From the NCBI GenBank assembly GCA_950097015.1, contig CATNEN010000030.1, positions 915,001-979,000 on the forward strand: a DNA stretch of 64,000 nt. The letters are read 5' to 3'. Position numbers and translations under genes: made by a program. The notes under the pieces were generated by a model. That model had not been told where the DNA came from. It did no database searches and saw nothing but the letters and a program-made list of their open reading frames with translations. Source of the DNA: Macrostomum hystrix (taxonomy: Eukaryota > Platyhelminthes > Macrostomidae). This document shows, piece by piece, positions 1 to 11,100 of the stretch (its first letter is position 1; every line of letters starts with the position of its first letter).

Positions 1-52
1 GGATTGTGAAGGTCTATATTGTCTAAAGGGCTAACCATATGATGGACCGTCA

Positions 53-125
53 CGAAAATCGGTCATTTGGTTTGGGAGCTGTAAGTAGGCAGTGGGAATT
101 TGAAATATCCCCGTGGTCTTTTCCC
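53..125 (-). repeat. Dispersed short repeat, copy 1
   Basis: The reverse complement of this stretch resembles 24927-25000 just downstream of MED21. Both contain the blocks GAAATATCCCC or a close variant, TGCCTACTT and AGCTCCCAAACC in the same order. Identity is roughly 75-80 percent by eye. It may be one half of a small terminal-inverted-repeat element (see 24927-25042). It lies in the presumed intron downstream of the TraB exon. Confidence 0.5.
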
Positions 126-259
126 TGGGGGAAATATTGCGTGGTTTTACTACTGTTTAGGAAGTTGCAGATTCATGAATCGCCTATCCTGACTAAAAAT
201 AAGCAAATCAGCAGGCGGGAATCGAACCTCCGAACACTGTCCAGCCCAGTGTCAGCAAC

Positions 260-601
260 CTGGGCTCTCAGGCTTGCCTCATCCAATGTGAGAATGCCTG
301 TGCGAGTCTGGCACAGTTCCAGCAGGACGCGGTGCGGCTTCACCAGTCTAATAACTTCGCGCACATCCTGGCAGCTCTGCTCGGAGAAATGAGCCGTGCC
401 AACCAGGTAGAGCCGGGAGCCGCCGTCGCCTTCCAGCACCTCGCAGGAGCTGGGCAGGCTGGCTTCGATCTCCTCCAGATTGCCGCGAAGGTCGGCCAGG
501 TAGTGCAGGTCAGCTAGCAGACTCTCAGATTGGAGCAGCGACAGTACCTGCGGTGGCGGTGGCGGCTGTGGAGCCTGGCTGGTGGTGTCTGGTTGGGCCT
601 C
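260..601 (-). CDS. TRABD: TraB-domain protein (TRABD-like), single exon, partial
   Basis: One phase-0 to phase-0 exon of 114 codons on the minus strand. It opens after an acceptor at 603-602 (TTTCAG-type once complemented) and closes at a CAG before a GT donor at 259-258. The N-terminal half is a Pro/Gln-rich linker and a Leu-rich acidic helix. The C-terminal half carries the TraB hallmark YLVGTAHFSEQS, followed by DVREVIRLVKPHRVLLELCQ with the conserved Glu-Leu-Cys. These are the GTAHxS and ELC motifs of TraB/PrgY/GumN proteins; animal TRABD is thought to act at the mitochondrial outer membrane (family knowledge). The rest of the TraB domain should lie left of position 1; the 5' exons were not found. 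The open frame continues past the donor to 173, but that sequence no longer looks like the family. Confidence 0.8.
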
Positions 602-3600
602 CTGAAATTATAATTAATTAGACTTCTAATTGTGGCTAGAGACTAAATATTTCCCTTGATTTCCCTTACTAAATCAATCTAGACTTCAGAAATCCTAAAA
701 AACTACTTCCTTTTTTTCTCATTTACTTAACTAGGTAGCTAGACCTAAATTATTTACAGGGTGTACAGGGCTATGTTTTAAAATAGTAGAAATAGGAGCA
801 TAAGCAAGCTAGTGCCCACATTTAAATGAGTTTTGTGTATTTATAGTTGTAGCTACATTATAAAACTTTGAAAAGAAGAAACATTTTTCACCATTAACAA
901 ATCTTGTAACCTTGATAAATAATCTAAAATGTATTCCAAAAAGTAATTTGTGGGTTTCCCTTAAGATAGCGCTTTTGCACTGGCACGAGTGGTTTATCCT
1001 TCGAAGGCACTGGTCTCTTATTCTCCAGTCTTAGCTGGGCGTTTCTCCAGGATTAGAGGGTCACAGCCTCAATCTGTCTTATTTCCACTCTGGACACTTA
1101 TCTCCTTAGTATATTAAATTACAAAATAATTTCCTTTTCAAAGATGTTTCTCAGATCTTGCGTTTTCTTCGGCTGACTGGCGAGGTGTATTTTTTTACAG
1201 TAAAATTTTCTCCTTTATTTATTGTTCTTAAAATTTGTTTTAATAAAGTATTTCCCTAAAATATAAAAAATATTTGAAATAAACTGTATAGCACAAAATA
1301 TTGAACTATTACAATAACTTAATATATAATGTCAATAAATAAGAAAATAGGATCAAAATAGCAAATCTTATTGATATACCATACCATATACCAAAAATGT
1401 GTATCAAATTTAATAAGAAATTTTATAGAGGCTACCTGCAAATTGTAGAGTGGGGTTTTCCCTAGTCTATTGACTATTGGTAGGGTATTTAAAACAAAGG
1501 CCTTCTGAACTCACTTAAGCTTATAACATTTCAATGCCACATACATGCTTTGGGTTGGTGGGGAAGGGGTTTCACCCCAAAACTGTTGAGTCCCAAAAAG
1601 GCTTGAATTATCATTGGCTGCAGTCTCCCTGGCTTCAGAATTCTAGTACCCCCATTAGTCTTTTGGCTTCCACTATATATATAATATATCCACTGTATAC
1701 TTGTTGGCATTCTTTTTTAATCATTCATTAAACAGTTTTTCTGAGAAGTTTCATTTCAAATCAATGCAACAACTTGGAATTTTGATTGTTAAGGTTGCTT
1801 TTTTAACCTAATGAACTGGGGCTGCTTCTAGGGTTCTTGGGAACTTGTCTGTGGCAAATGTTCAGTATGGGGAGATAAAAGCAAAATGGTTGACATGCTT
1901 AGCAGTGTATATGGCCAAAAAGGATGAGGTGATTAGTGGGAAGGAAAGTATTAGCACATTTTCCTTGTTCTGCTAATATGCTATGCTCTTCTAATTGTCC
2001 CCAAGTGGACAATTAGTCATGCTGATGATTCATCTCTCAAAAAAACCCTACATTTAGGCCTCAAATGAAATACATTGCCGACGTAAACTTTTCCCGACAC
2101 TAACTAAAAATATATATGCATGGATGCAGTATACCAAAATACATTGCCAATGATAATTGTCCACTTGGGGTGGGTTGGGGAATTCCCTGTCACACACCCC
2201 AATTAAAAACTCGTCCCGCTAGCAGCGACCCCAATCCAGTATATGTACATTTTAACGTCGGTTTAACGTCGGTAAAAACCGATCGGCCAAAGTTATATAC
2301 ATGTTATTGCAATAATTAAAAAGGATGACATTAATGTCGGTTAATGAATGTGTAGGTCGAAATGTAGAACACTGTCATAACACACTGGCAACTTTCAACT
2401 TAGTCGATCTATTGGCTCGTGGGTTCAACAAAAAGTTCAAACCCGAAAGGGCCTTGTTTCAAAGAACAGAACTGTGTAAATAAAATGGAAATTAACGACA
2501 CGGCATATTTATAAAAAGAGTTTTAGACCTATTCATACAAGCTGCCGTGTGGATAAGCAGAAAATTATTGGCACGGATCCGTGTGGATAAAATTGAAATT
2601 ATCGGCATGGGACCGTGAGAATAAGCTCTGCCATTATACTTCTAATATACTAAAAATTAAAATCTTGCTTGCTTGCTTGCTTGCTTCTTATTTCTAAAGA
2701 TCAGCCAGAATGTGTAATAGTGGATTCTGCTATTGAACTAAAAAGTAATCACCATTGTTAGGCTTGTCAAATAGGCACCTAAATGAACTTAATAATGAAA
2801 CATTTTGCTAATAATAATAAAATCAAGGACCACTAGGCCAAAAATAATTTGATTTTAATCAAAATAATCTAGTAAATTTGGTCCTTGAATCCTTGGTCCT
2901 CTAACGTTTCTTAGAAACTCTCAACGCAGCTTTCCGCGATAATAAAGTATTTGTTTAAAACAAATACCTATGGTTATCTGTTAAAAAATCGTAGGTGTTG
3001 TGTGCAACTTTTACTGACACATTTTTAAATAGAGGCTTCCGTACTAGGAATCAGCTATTGCAATGTATGCAACTATGCATTTAACCAGCACTCGAAAGCT
3101 ACCCGTTCTAGATTAGACGCACACTTGTAGGGACGTAAATTACTAAGGCTTACTAATCCTGGTTACCGGGCACCGCAACCGGATAGTCAGCTTCGGTAAA
3201 GCATTCAGGAGAATTGACTTCGTCATATTTTTCTGCGATAAAAGACTCCAAAACGAATCAACCACTTTTAGGCTTATTCAATAGTGCCCATACAAGATAC
3301 CCATACATAGATACAAGATCAGATTAATACATGAAGTCGAAGGCAAGTAGGCCTAACAAAAACATTGCAATACAAATCTGTTACTCTGCAACCGTTTTTA
3401 GAAAAAAAGCTTACTTTATATTTGTGAAGACAATTAATCTTTGTATCTTTGTCTGTGTGCTACATGAAACATAATAAAAACAAACACAATGAAACAGTGA
3501 TTAGAATGTCGTCTACCATAATGCCTAGTAATACATTTTTTGCATCACAGCTTTTGCATAAATGTGTTGTCTTATATGAATATCATTTTGTCAATGAAGC

Positions 3601-4700
3601 AAATAGGTCCAGTAGGCTTCTTGACTTGCAAATCAAGAATTAGTTTAATGTCTTGCAGGGAGCAGCCAAGGAATGAATCACTAGACAGAAAACAGTTTTT
3701 TATCTTTGTTTTGCTGGCAAGAATGGTCACTTGTATTGTAGATCTGAAAATGATTATGTTTTTTTCATCTTCGTTTATTTATTTCTTGGATGCTTAATCA
3801 GGCTCTTCTTTTCCAAGGGAATTCTTCAGTTATGGTAGTTATGTTCAATCCATTTCAGGCCCAAAAACCATCCAGAGAAACCATTTCTCAGTACTCAAAC
3901 TGAGGACTGAAAATAAATAAGTCTATATTTATATTGTATAGATTGAGCAAAATACCAACAATAGAACAAAGGAAAATATATATGGAAAACATGTGGATAC
4001 AGTTCATGCCAAAATTATATTTCATCAGCAGTCATTATTTAGTCAATAAGAGTTCTGTTAAAACTCACTCCAAGTGATGGTCACAAGCTTCATTGATTTA
4101 GTTGGAAAAGCAGTCTTTATAGGGTAATGTATCATCAACCAAACAAGAATGTGTATTTTTTTAACTTCAAACCTAAGCTACAGATTTTCTATTTAAGATA
4201 TGATGATAAATCAAAAGCCAATTTATAGAAAACAGTTACATCTTTCTAAAAATTATCTGCTTTTGCTATTTTATCAAATAGAAAAAAGTTATTCCTACTT
4301 TTTATCTAAAACTGAACAATGATTTTCATGTATCTTCAAACCAAACAGAGAATTTGATGTTTGGTTTTACAATTTGAGTGAGTGGTTTAATCTTATTTTA
4401 AGGAGTGAACTATCATGAATTATGTAATTCGAAAGCATTTTTCATGCTCTATAAATAACTACATTTATGGTCATTTAATTGGCAAGCAACCACATACAAT
4501 CTTCGTCTAAAGTACATACTGAAAAATGTTGTTAAAAAGTATGCTTTTGCAATAAAAATTTCTACTGAAACATCAATATCTTTCTTTCCTCTTAATGCTT
4601 CATTGCACATCATGCCTCAGCTTGTAGATAATTTCTTCAACTTGGAAATTAGTTGTTCTGTGAAACACAATAGCTTGTCTTTGTCTTACACGAGACCAAG
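602..4700. other. AT-rich DNA without a recognised gene
   Basis: No reading frame here resembles a known family. The stretch probably contains the 5' intron(s) of the TraB gene and then intergenic DNA. Visible details are a short (CTTG)n tract near 2667-2687, a 12-base palindrome CACGGATCCGTG near 2572-2583, an inverted-repeat pair at 1999-2014 and 2155-2170, and a 10-bp inverted repeat TCAAGGACCA / TGGTCCTTGA around 2822-2889. No tRNA or snRNA could be identified. Confidence 0.5.
1991..2170. repeat. Inverted-repeat element, MITE-like
   Basis: CCCCAAGTGGACAATT at 1999-2014 is the exact reverse complement of AATTGTCCACTTGGGG at 2155-2170, enclosing about 140 bp. The left arm also forms its own hairpin: CTAATTGTCC (1991-2000) pairs with GGACAATTAG across a six-base loop. 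A perfect 16-bp match at this spacing suggests a small foldback element, but no target duplication was identified and no second copy was seen. Confidence 0.4.
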
Positions 4701-5369
4701 GAAGAAGTCAAAATTCTTGTTCGGTTTTGAAGATACACTGTTCGGTTGATGATACATTACCCTAGCTTATGTCTACATAGGAGCATTTGAGATAACTGGC
4801 GGCTCTGTAGATGTAGAGACTGAGGTGACACTGAACTCTATAGCCTGCAAGCATGGGAAACATAGAGCTGGTCCCCATGGTCAAACCCAATGTGCTGCTC
4901 CACAGCTGAACTAGAGTGCCAAGTGACACAAGCAATGTCAGATCAGTCAAATCTGGCTTAATACAGTGTTGTGGCACATGTCTTTTGCAAATACTGATTA
5001 GTAAAATGCTGGCTAGCTCTTTGAGTGATCTTTTTGACCATTAAGTGTGTGGCAACCAACTTGGTGCATTCTAGTACCATTTCCCAGAATTAATAAAACT
5101 CTAGGCACAATGACATGACAGAAACAGGTTGCCAACCTGACAATCACTTGGATACTTGGCAACATAAGCATTGTAGATGCAGACAAGTCTCCTAGCATGA
5201 TAATGCATATGATATGTGTATAGCTCTCATGGAGACATGCTTCTCATGGCCTTCAACACACAATTATTTGTCTTGTTGGTTTTGTTCTCCTTGAAAATGA
5301 ATGCTTTACTAATTAGATCAGTTTCCTAGACAGTCTTTATTTTACTGCAGATCATGTAGTTTGGTTCCA

Positions 5370-5951
5370 CCTTGCAGGACAAAGCAATTGCTAATGTAAA
5401 ACAACAAAGTGTTGAAAAGCCTTTGGAGACCAGCCCTGAGTCCTCCGATTCCACAGATTGTAGCTGGTCTTGTCAATGTGGATGACAACAGTTTCTTGTG
5501 GCGAATTCGTTATCAGCTATGTGTACTCCCATTGTGCAGCAATCACTTAGGCCAAATTGGCCTGCAGTTGAACATTGGCATCTTTGGATCCAATTTTGAA
5601 GGTGTACAGGGAACCTTCCAGAGCTCTGGCCACAGTGGCAATTGAGACAGCAGCCTTATTTGGCAGTCTCTCCATCAGCTGCTCTCTCATGATGTTCAGG
5701 GTGACAAATGGATTGGCATCCACTATGTTGGTCAGCTCTTGCCTCATCTCTTTGTCCTTATTGCACCTTGCATCATTCCTCCCACCTCGCGGCATCAAAC
5801 CTTCCAGTCTGCTCAAAACATCTAACAATGTCTGGCGGTCTTCAACTTGATGCCCAGAATGTATGACGCGGTGTTTAAATTCTGCCCTTGAAATAAAAAC
5901 AAAGATTAAGCGTGCTCTGTCCTTGTTAGAAGTTGGTCTCAGTTGCGCCAT
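5370..5951 (-). pseudogene. Degenerate DDE (Tc1/IS630-like) transposase relic
   Basis: The minus strand encodes a stretch with a helix-turn-helix type layout (basic N-terminus, then EMRQELTNIVDANPFVTL and later IATVARALEG) typical of the DNA-binding half of Tc1/IS630-group transposases. After a stop near 5547 the reading resumes in the 5390-5500 region with VVIHIDKTSYNLW and RRTQGWS. That resembles the first catalytic-Asp block of the DDE domain (D followed by a YNxW-like motif and RTxG). Later catalytic blocks were not found; sequence towards 4750 has many stops and no clear match. Terminal repeats were not found. The copy is inactive. Assignment to the broad superfamily is fairly secure, the exact family is not. 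Confidence 0.55.
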
Positions 5952-6599
5952 ATAGAAACTGAATATGGTCTGCTATGCAAGGGAAATAAACGCATATGGC
6001 TGAGTTTGGTTGCTCACTCCTGAGTCTGATTGTCACGAAGAGACAGTCTATGGGCTAAGCCCCCATCTTTGCCACCATTGATTTCTATGGGTGGCTGAGA
6101 TCGGATGCTCGTAGCCTGAGATAGGTTGAGAAAGTATACTATACTACACTTAAGGTTTTATGGAAGAAGACAATGGAAAGTGAAATGGGTAGGTAAATGC
6201 AGGCCTACTTCAGGTATTCAAAGGGTGAAAGATAAAAGTAGTTTATTTAGTCACATTTTCAGGCACAAAAATGGAATATATATGCAAATATGCAAATTCG
6301 AGTTTGCAGATTTCAGTTGGTTGCTGCTTTAATGACTAGCCAGGTCAGCAGGATGGTCATTGGTGTTTGCATCAAGCCTCTTAATAAGTGCAGTTGGTGC
6401 TGTCAGTAGACAACCCACAAGGGCATAGGCCACCACCTAGGCCATGGAAATTTAAATAGACTAGTATCTTGATTGAGGATAGAACCAGCTGGTGGCTTAA
6501 CTGGCAGACTCACTGGAAGCATAGCTTGTGGCTGAGGACAATGTCCTAATCTAAACAGACTTTGTTGTTGCTCAAACGCAAAGGCTTGTTGTCCAGGAG

Positions 6600-7560
6600 G
6601 ATATCTTGCATTGGGTCTGGAAATGATACAAATCAAGATTTTCCAAATCCAAATAACAAATAATCAGACACGCCTTTTTCCAAATACTGAATATGAAGGA
6701 CCCTTGGACTGGCCTGGCTGCATTCTTTAACCCGAAGGGCATTCTCAGGAATTCGAAAAGGCCAAACTGCGTAATGATGGCCGTCTTGGGGATGTTGGCC
6801 TCTGCGACAGGGATCTGGTGGTATCCGCGCACCAGGCCAACCTTGGAGAAGATGGAGCAACCTGCCAGACAAGCAGAGAAGTCTTGGATGTGCGGTACAG
6901 GGTAACGCTGGCCGAGAGCTGGTAAGCAAGCTGGGCGGCCGCCCGAGGGTCCAAGAAATCCGCAGACACCAGCGCCATTTGGATGTCGCTGGGAAGTTGC
7001 TGACGAAATATCTCCTCGAACAGCAGGCACGATTTGTGATCGCCTAGCAGCGCAAGCATCTCGTCCATTAGCTCGGCTAGCGCGCTGCTGGCGTGTCATG
7101 TTAAAGGTACCGAGCAGGTGGGCCTTCAGTCGTTCGTACTTGTCGGACTCCGGAGGGCTCTCCAGCAAGCGTTCAGCGGTCTGCTAATCCAGGGCAGCGA
7201 TGCCAGCGACCAGATGGTAATACTTGGTTTCCTCCTGAGTAATGCTGCGCAGGAGAAACTGGGCCTCTGTCTGGATGAACCAGGCTCTAATTGGGTCACT
7301 GGTGGGCAGGCTGTTCAGATGAATAAACTCGTTTGCAGAGAAGTTTTGCAGCTCTGATGTTTAGGGCTGGCAGCTTGGCTTTGGCTAGCAGGATGCTGTT
7401 GTCTTGGGCTGCCAAGGCCAGGGCAGCCTGATGGCTTTGGTCACCTTAATGGCCCAGCAGTTGCATTGCTCTGGATTGGTGCTGCTACTACAGCCATTGG
7501 GTCCAAGGTTGCCTGGGTGGGGTGCCCAACTGGGACCATCTAGCAATTTTTTGTTTATCA
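6600..7560 (-). mobile_element. Gypsy-type LTR retrotransposon relic (gag joined to RT)
   Basis: On the minus strand from about 7500 down to 6900 a capsid-like gag segment is readable: an RAWFIQTEAQF block, then ETKYYHLVAG, then SDKYERLKAHLL and DEMLALLGDHKSCLLFEEIF with QLPSDIQMAL. Directly downstream (about 6900-6690) comes the start of a Ty3/Gypsy reverse transcriptase: RYPVPHIQDFSACLAGC, VRGYHQIPVAE, and FEFLRMPFGLKNAA. Nucleocapsid, protease and the first RT blocks are missing between them, so the copy carries a large internal deletion. Frames shift at least once. The YxDD catalytic block, RNase H, integrase and LTRs are absent. It is a dead fragment; no host gene function is implied. 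Confidence 0.75.
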
Positions 7561-8085
7561 TTTTTCAAAAATTCATAAAAGTGAGAGGGGTGGTGTACAA
7601 AAAAGCCAGTTGTGCTTTTATTGCTGCAGTTATAATAAATTAGACAATTGTAAGATTACACGTCATATTGTGGCACTGTACTAAAGATTTTTCTATGCAT
7701 GTCAACAACTGACTACATCACACACAGTTCACACATACTAGGCTCTATATGCCATGTCCTACTACACTATCACTAGGTTCAAATGCTTCATGAAACTATA
7801 TAACAACTGCACTTTGTCTTTATGTAATCAAATAGTTGCATACGATTGTTTCATTATATTACTTAAAGAAAAAAAAATCTATGAATCAATTCAGATCAAA
7901 AACCAAGCAATTAGTTCATACTGTTTTATAGAAAAAAATGTGTCATACTAAAAGTTAATTCGGCCATATCTTAATACTACTTTATGTCTGATGTTAGTAA
8001 ATTAAATATGGAGTTATAAGGGTTTCTAGTTACTAACTTTCTAACCTTGTAGGCTCTACTCATCTATAAGCAATCTGATGCTTTT
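7560..8085. other. AT-rich DNA upstream of KRIT1
   Basis: No coding signal was recognised. The stretch ends in a CTGAT-CTTTTTCAG block at 8075-8089, which looks like a branch point plus 3' splice acceptor 96 bases before the KRIT1 start codon. It could serve a 5' UTR intron or spliced-leader addition. Confidence 0.4.
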
Positions 8086-8185
8086 TCAGACAGTGACGTT
8101 TTCCTTCATTGAATTTGTGATAGTTTTCGAGCTCATCATTCTCTGCTGAGGCGGACACATTATAAATAAATAGATAGATAGACGC

Positions 8186-11100
8186 ATGGCAGGCTCCGCC
8201 ACTGTAGACGTCGCCGTGCTGGCGCTTCGCCACAGTGGCCCGGAGTCCGTCTCCGAAGGCGTGGAGACTCTGGTAAACTCGCTTGACCTGGCGGGCCATC
8301 AGTACGAGGCGCCTGTTGTTCGCGCTTTGGCAGCCAAGATACCCGCGGCTGTGCAGAACCTGCTGCGCTCCCTGCTGCCTGGCAACGAAGCCGCTTCTGC
8401 TAATCTGCAGTTAGTAATTGACGCCTCAACAGCTGTTGGCGGCGGCGATCGCTGCTCCCTTGTGCTGGCCCTGCTACCTAGCGATCGCGGCTTAGATATT
8501 CGGGCTGCCAGTCCGGTTGGCGGTAAGCATAGATTTGTTGCTATGCGAACGCTTCGGGCGGCACTTCGGCCTTTGGACGAGTCCATACGAACTAAGCGCT
8601 TCGTGGAGTTCGCCTATCGTTGGCTGTTGGAGCGCAGTCGAAATAGCGGCGGCCTTCGTCAGCTCTTCGGCTTTGGTGAAGCGCGTCAAAAGTCGCTCAG
8701 TCTGGAGCATCTGTCGCATCAGCATCAGGCGCAGCAGCAACAGCAGCATCACCAACAACAGCAGCAGCAGATGGCGGATCCGAGTCAGCATCAGCCGCAG
8801 CAGATAGCGCATAATTACTACCCGACACACTACGGCTCTTCTGCTGCAGCTGCGGCGCCGTCTCTCGGTGCTTCAGCCGAAGGTCGCCGCGGTGTCAGCG
8901 CAATGTCCGCCTCCGTTGAAGCTTTAAACGCGATAGAAGCGGCCATGGTAGATTTATTTGTGCCCAGCCCGTGGGCCGGAGACGAGTTTGCCATCTACGA
9001 GCCGCGCGTCGATGCGTTTGTGCGCAACCCGTTCGCAGGCGGGCCGGAGCCGCGGCTTGATCGAGCCAGACGACTGGCGCCGACTCTGTTCCCCGAGCAG
9101 GAGCTTCAGGCGCACGCCGGTGGCGCCGATTGGTTGGCCGGCCTGCCGCTGCACCAGGCTGTTTACGCCAACGAGCCGGACAATGTCAGCCGATTGTTGA
9201 GAGAATCCGCATTTCCGCTCGGCAAAGATCCGGCCGGTTGGAATGCACTGCACTACGCGGCCTGGTACGGCCATGTGGGCTGCGTGCGAGCCTTTGTACG
9301 CGACGGCGCCTTTCCGCCTAATCTGCTGACAGATTTCTATGGGCGCACTGCCCTCCACCTGGCCGTGCTGTCTGGCAGGTGGGTCTTCTGGCATCTCTTG
9401 CTGAATTATGATTCAACGCTTTCCTGTGTTGAACCTAAAATTTCTAGATTTTGTATCTAAACCTAAGGGAACTCTCGGGTTTACAAACGGCAAGAGTAGT
9501 AATATTATTATTAGTACTCATTTATCAGGAGTTTAAGCGTCAGGCACTGTAGACTTCGCCCTGTTGTACGGTAACATCCGTACTGTCACGCTCGTAGCAA
9601 GTATACGGCTAAGACTGTCACAAGAGAAAAAAATGCGTACGTTGATCATGCTAAGAATCAGAGGGTCAGTGGCACAGCGGTTAACGCGTTTGCCTCTCGC
9701 ACCAAGGTCTCTGTACTCGATTCCGCGACGAGGCCACATTAATTTGGAGCGCACCCCCGGAGAGAAGGCTTGGGGGGCTCGAGGACCAACCTCCAAGGCA
9801 CAGTGAGAGTGTACACTGCCTGATGATGAGAAAGTCAGGGCACATGTACACACCTGTGTGATCGTGTGCCTGCATACAGTATCTGTGTGCGTGTGTGCTC
9901 AGGAGTCGGCGAAATGGGCAGGCAGAATTGCCTCCTCGCTGGCTGCGGGTCTAGTATCAACAAATGATGTACCATGGCCCGCTGCCCTCCTGCAGTTATT
10001 ATTAATATTTTATTATTATTTTTTATCCTGAAAATAATTACTTAGCGCTCGGGTAAACGGCAGGAATAACTACACAATTAATGACGTGGAAAAATGCTTC
10101 GTCATCTAGTTAGTAATGTGTCGCACAAGTGACTGGCTTCCTTAAGCCGCTATTGGGCTAGTACTCGTATATTCGAAGTCAATAGTCATGCATTAAGTTT
10201 CCATGGTAACGGTAAACTCCTAGCTTAGCGTGCATCCATCGATTATCAAACCCATCAGATACGAGTGCGTACTTGAGCTGCTTCTCTATCCGGACATTGA
10301 TCACAATCGAACGGACAATTTCGGCCTAACCCCGCTAGAACTGTGCCAGCGAAGCGAGGAGAATTTTCCGACGCGCGAACGGCAACAGTCGACAGCGGCG
10401 CTATTGGAGAATTTCCAACGGCCAAACCTCAGCTCCGTGCCCGTGCACGTGGTCGACGGCTCCCTGCACCTGATGATCCTGCCCTACCGTGATGCGACAA
10501 CAGTTCGCCAGCTTCACTTGCGCATCATGGGCAGTCTGGGCCTCACCGATCCGCGCGATAATATATTCTCATTGTGGGTCTGCAGTCAGAATCTGCGTCT
10601 GCAGCTGAAACCGGTGCACAAACCTTTGCAGCACCTGCGAGATTGGAGAAGCAAAACAGTGCCGCTATTTACTGACACCGATCCTAATAAGGAGGATCCG
10701 AAATTGTTTCTAAGGCGGAATGCGCTTTGCCGATTAGACGCCGAGAAGCAGGGCCACAGTGGCACAGCTGAAACCTTTCTGTTTCACGAAGTAAGTCGCT
10801 TGCGGTTCTTGAAGTGGGTTTCTAAGTGGCATTTCTCTGATGGATTGGGTTTCTTAGTGGCATTTCTCTGATGGATTGGGTTTCTTAGTGGCATTTCTCT
10901 GATGGATTGGGTTTCTTAGTGGCATTTCTCTGATGGATTGGGTTTCTTAGTGGCATTTCTCTGATGGATTGGGTTTATTAGTGGCATTTCTCTGATGGAT
11001 TGGGTTTCTTAGTGGCATTTCTCTGATGGATTGTGTTTCTTAGTGGCATTTCTCTGATGGATTGGGTTTCTTAGTGGAATTTCTCTGATGGATTGGGTTT

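Noticed and set aside
960-1100. Structured RNA (snRNA or rRNA fragment)
   Set aside because: It did not match any snRNA or rRNA signature that I know.
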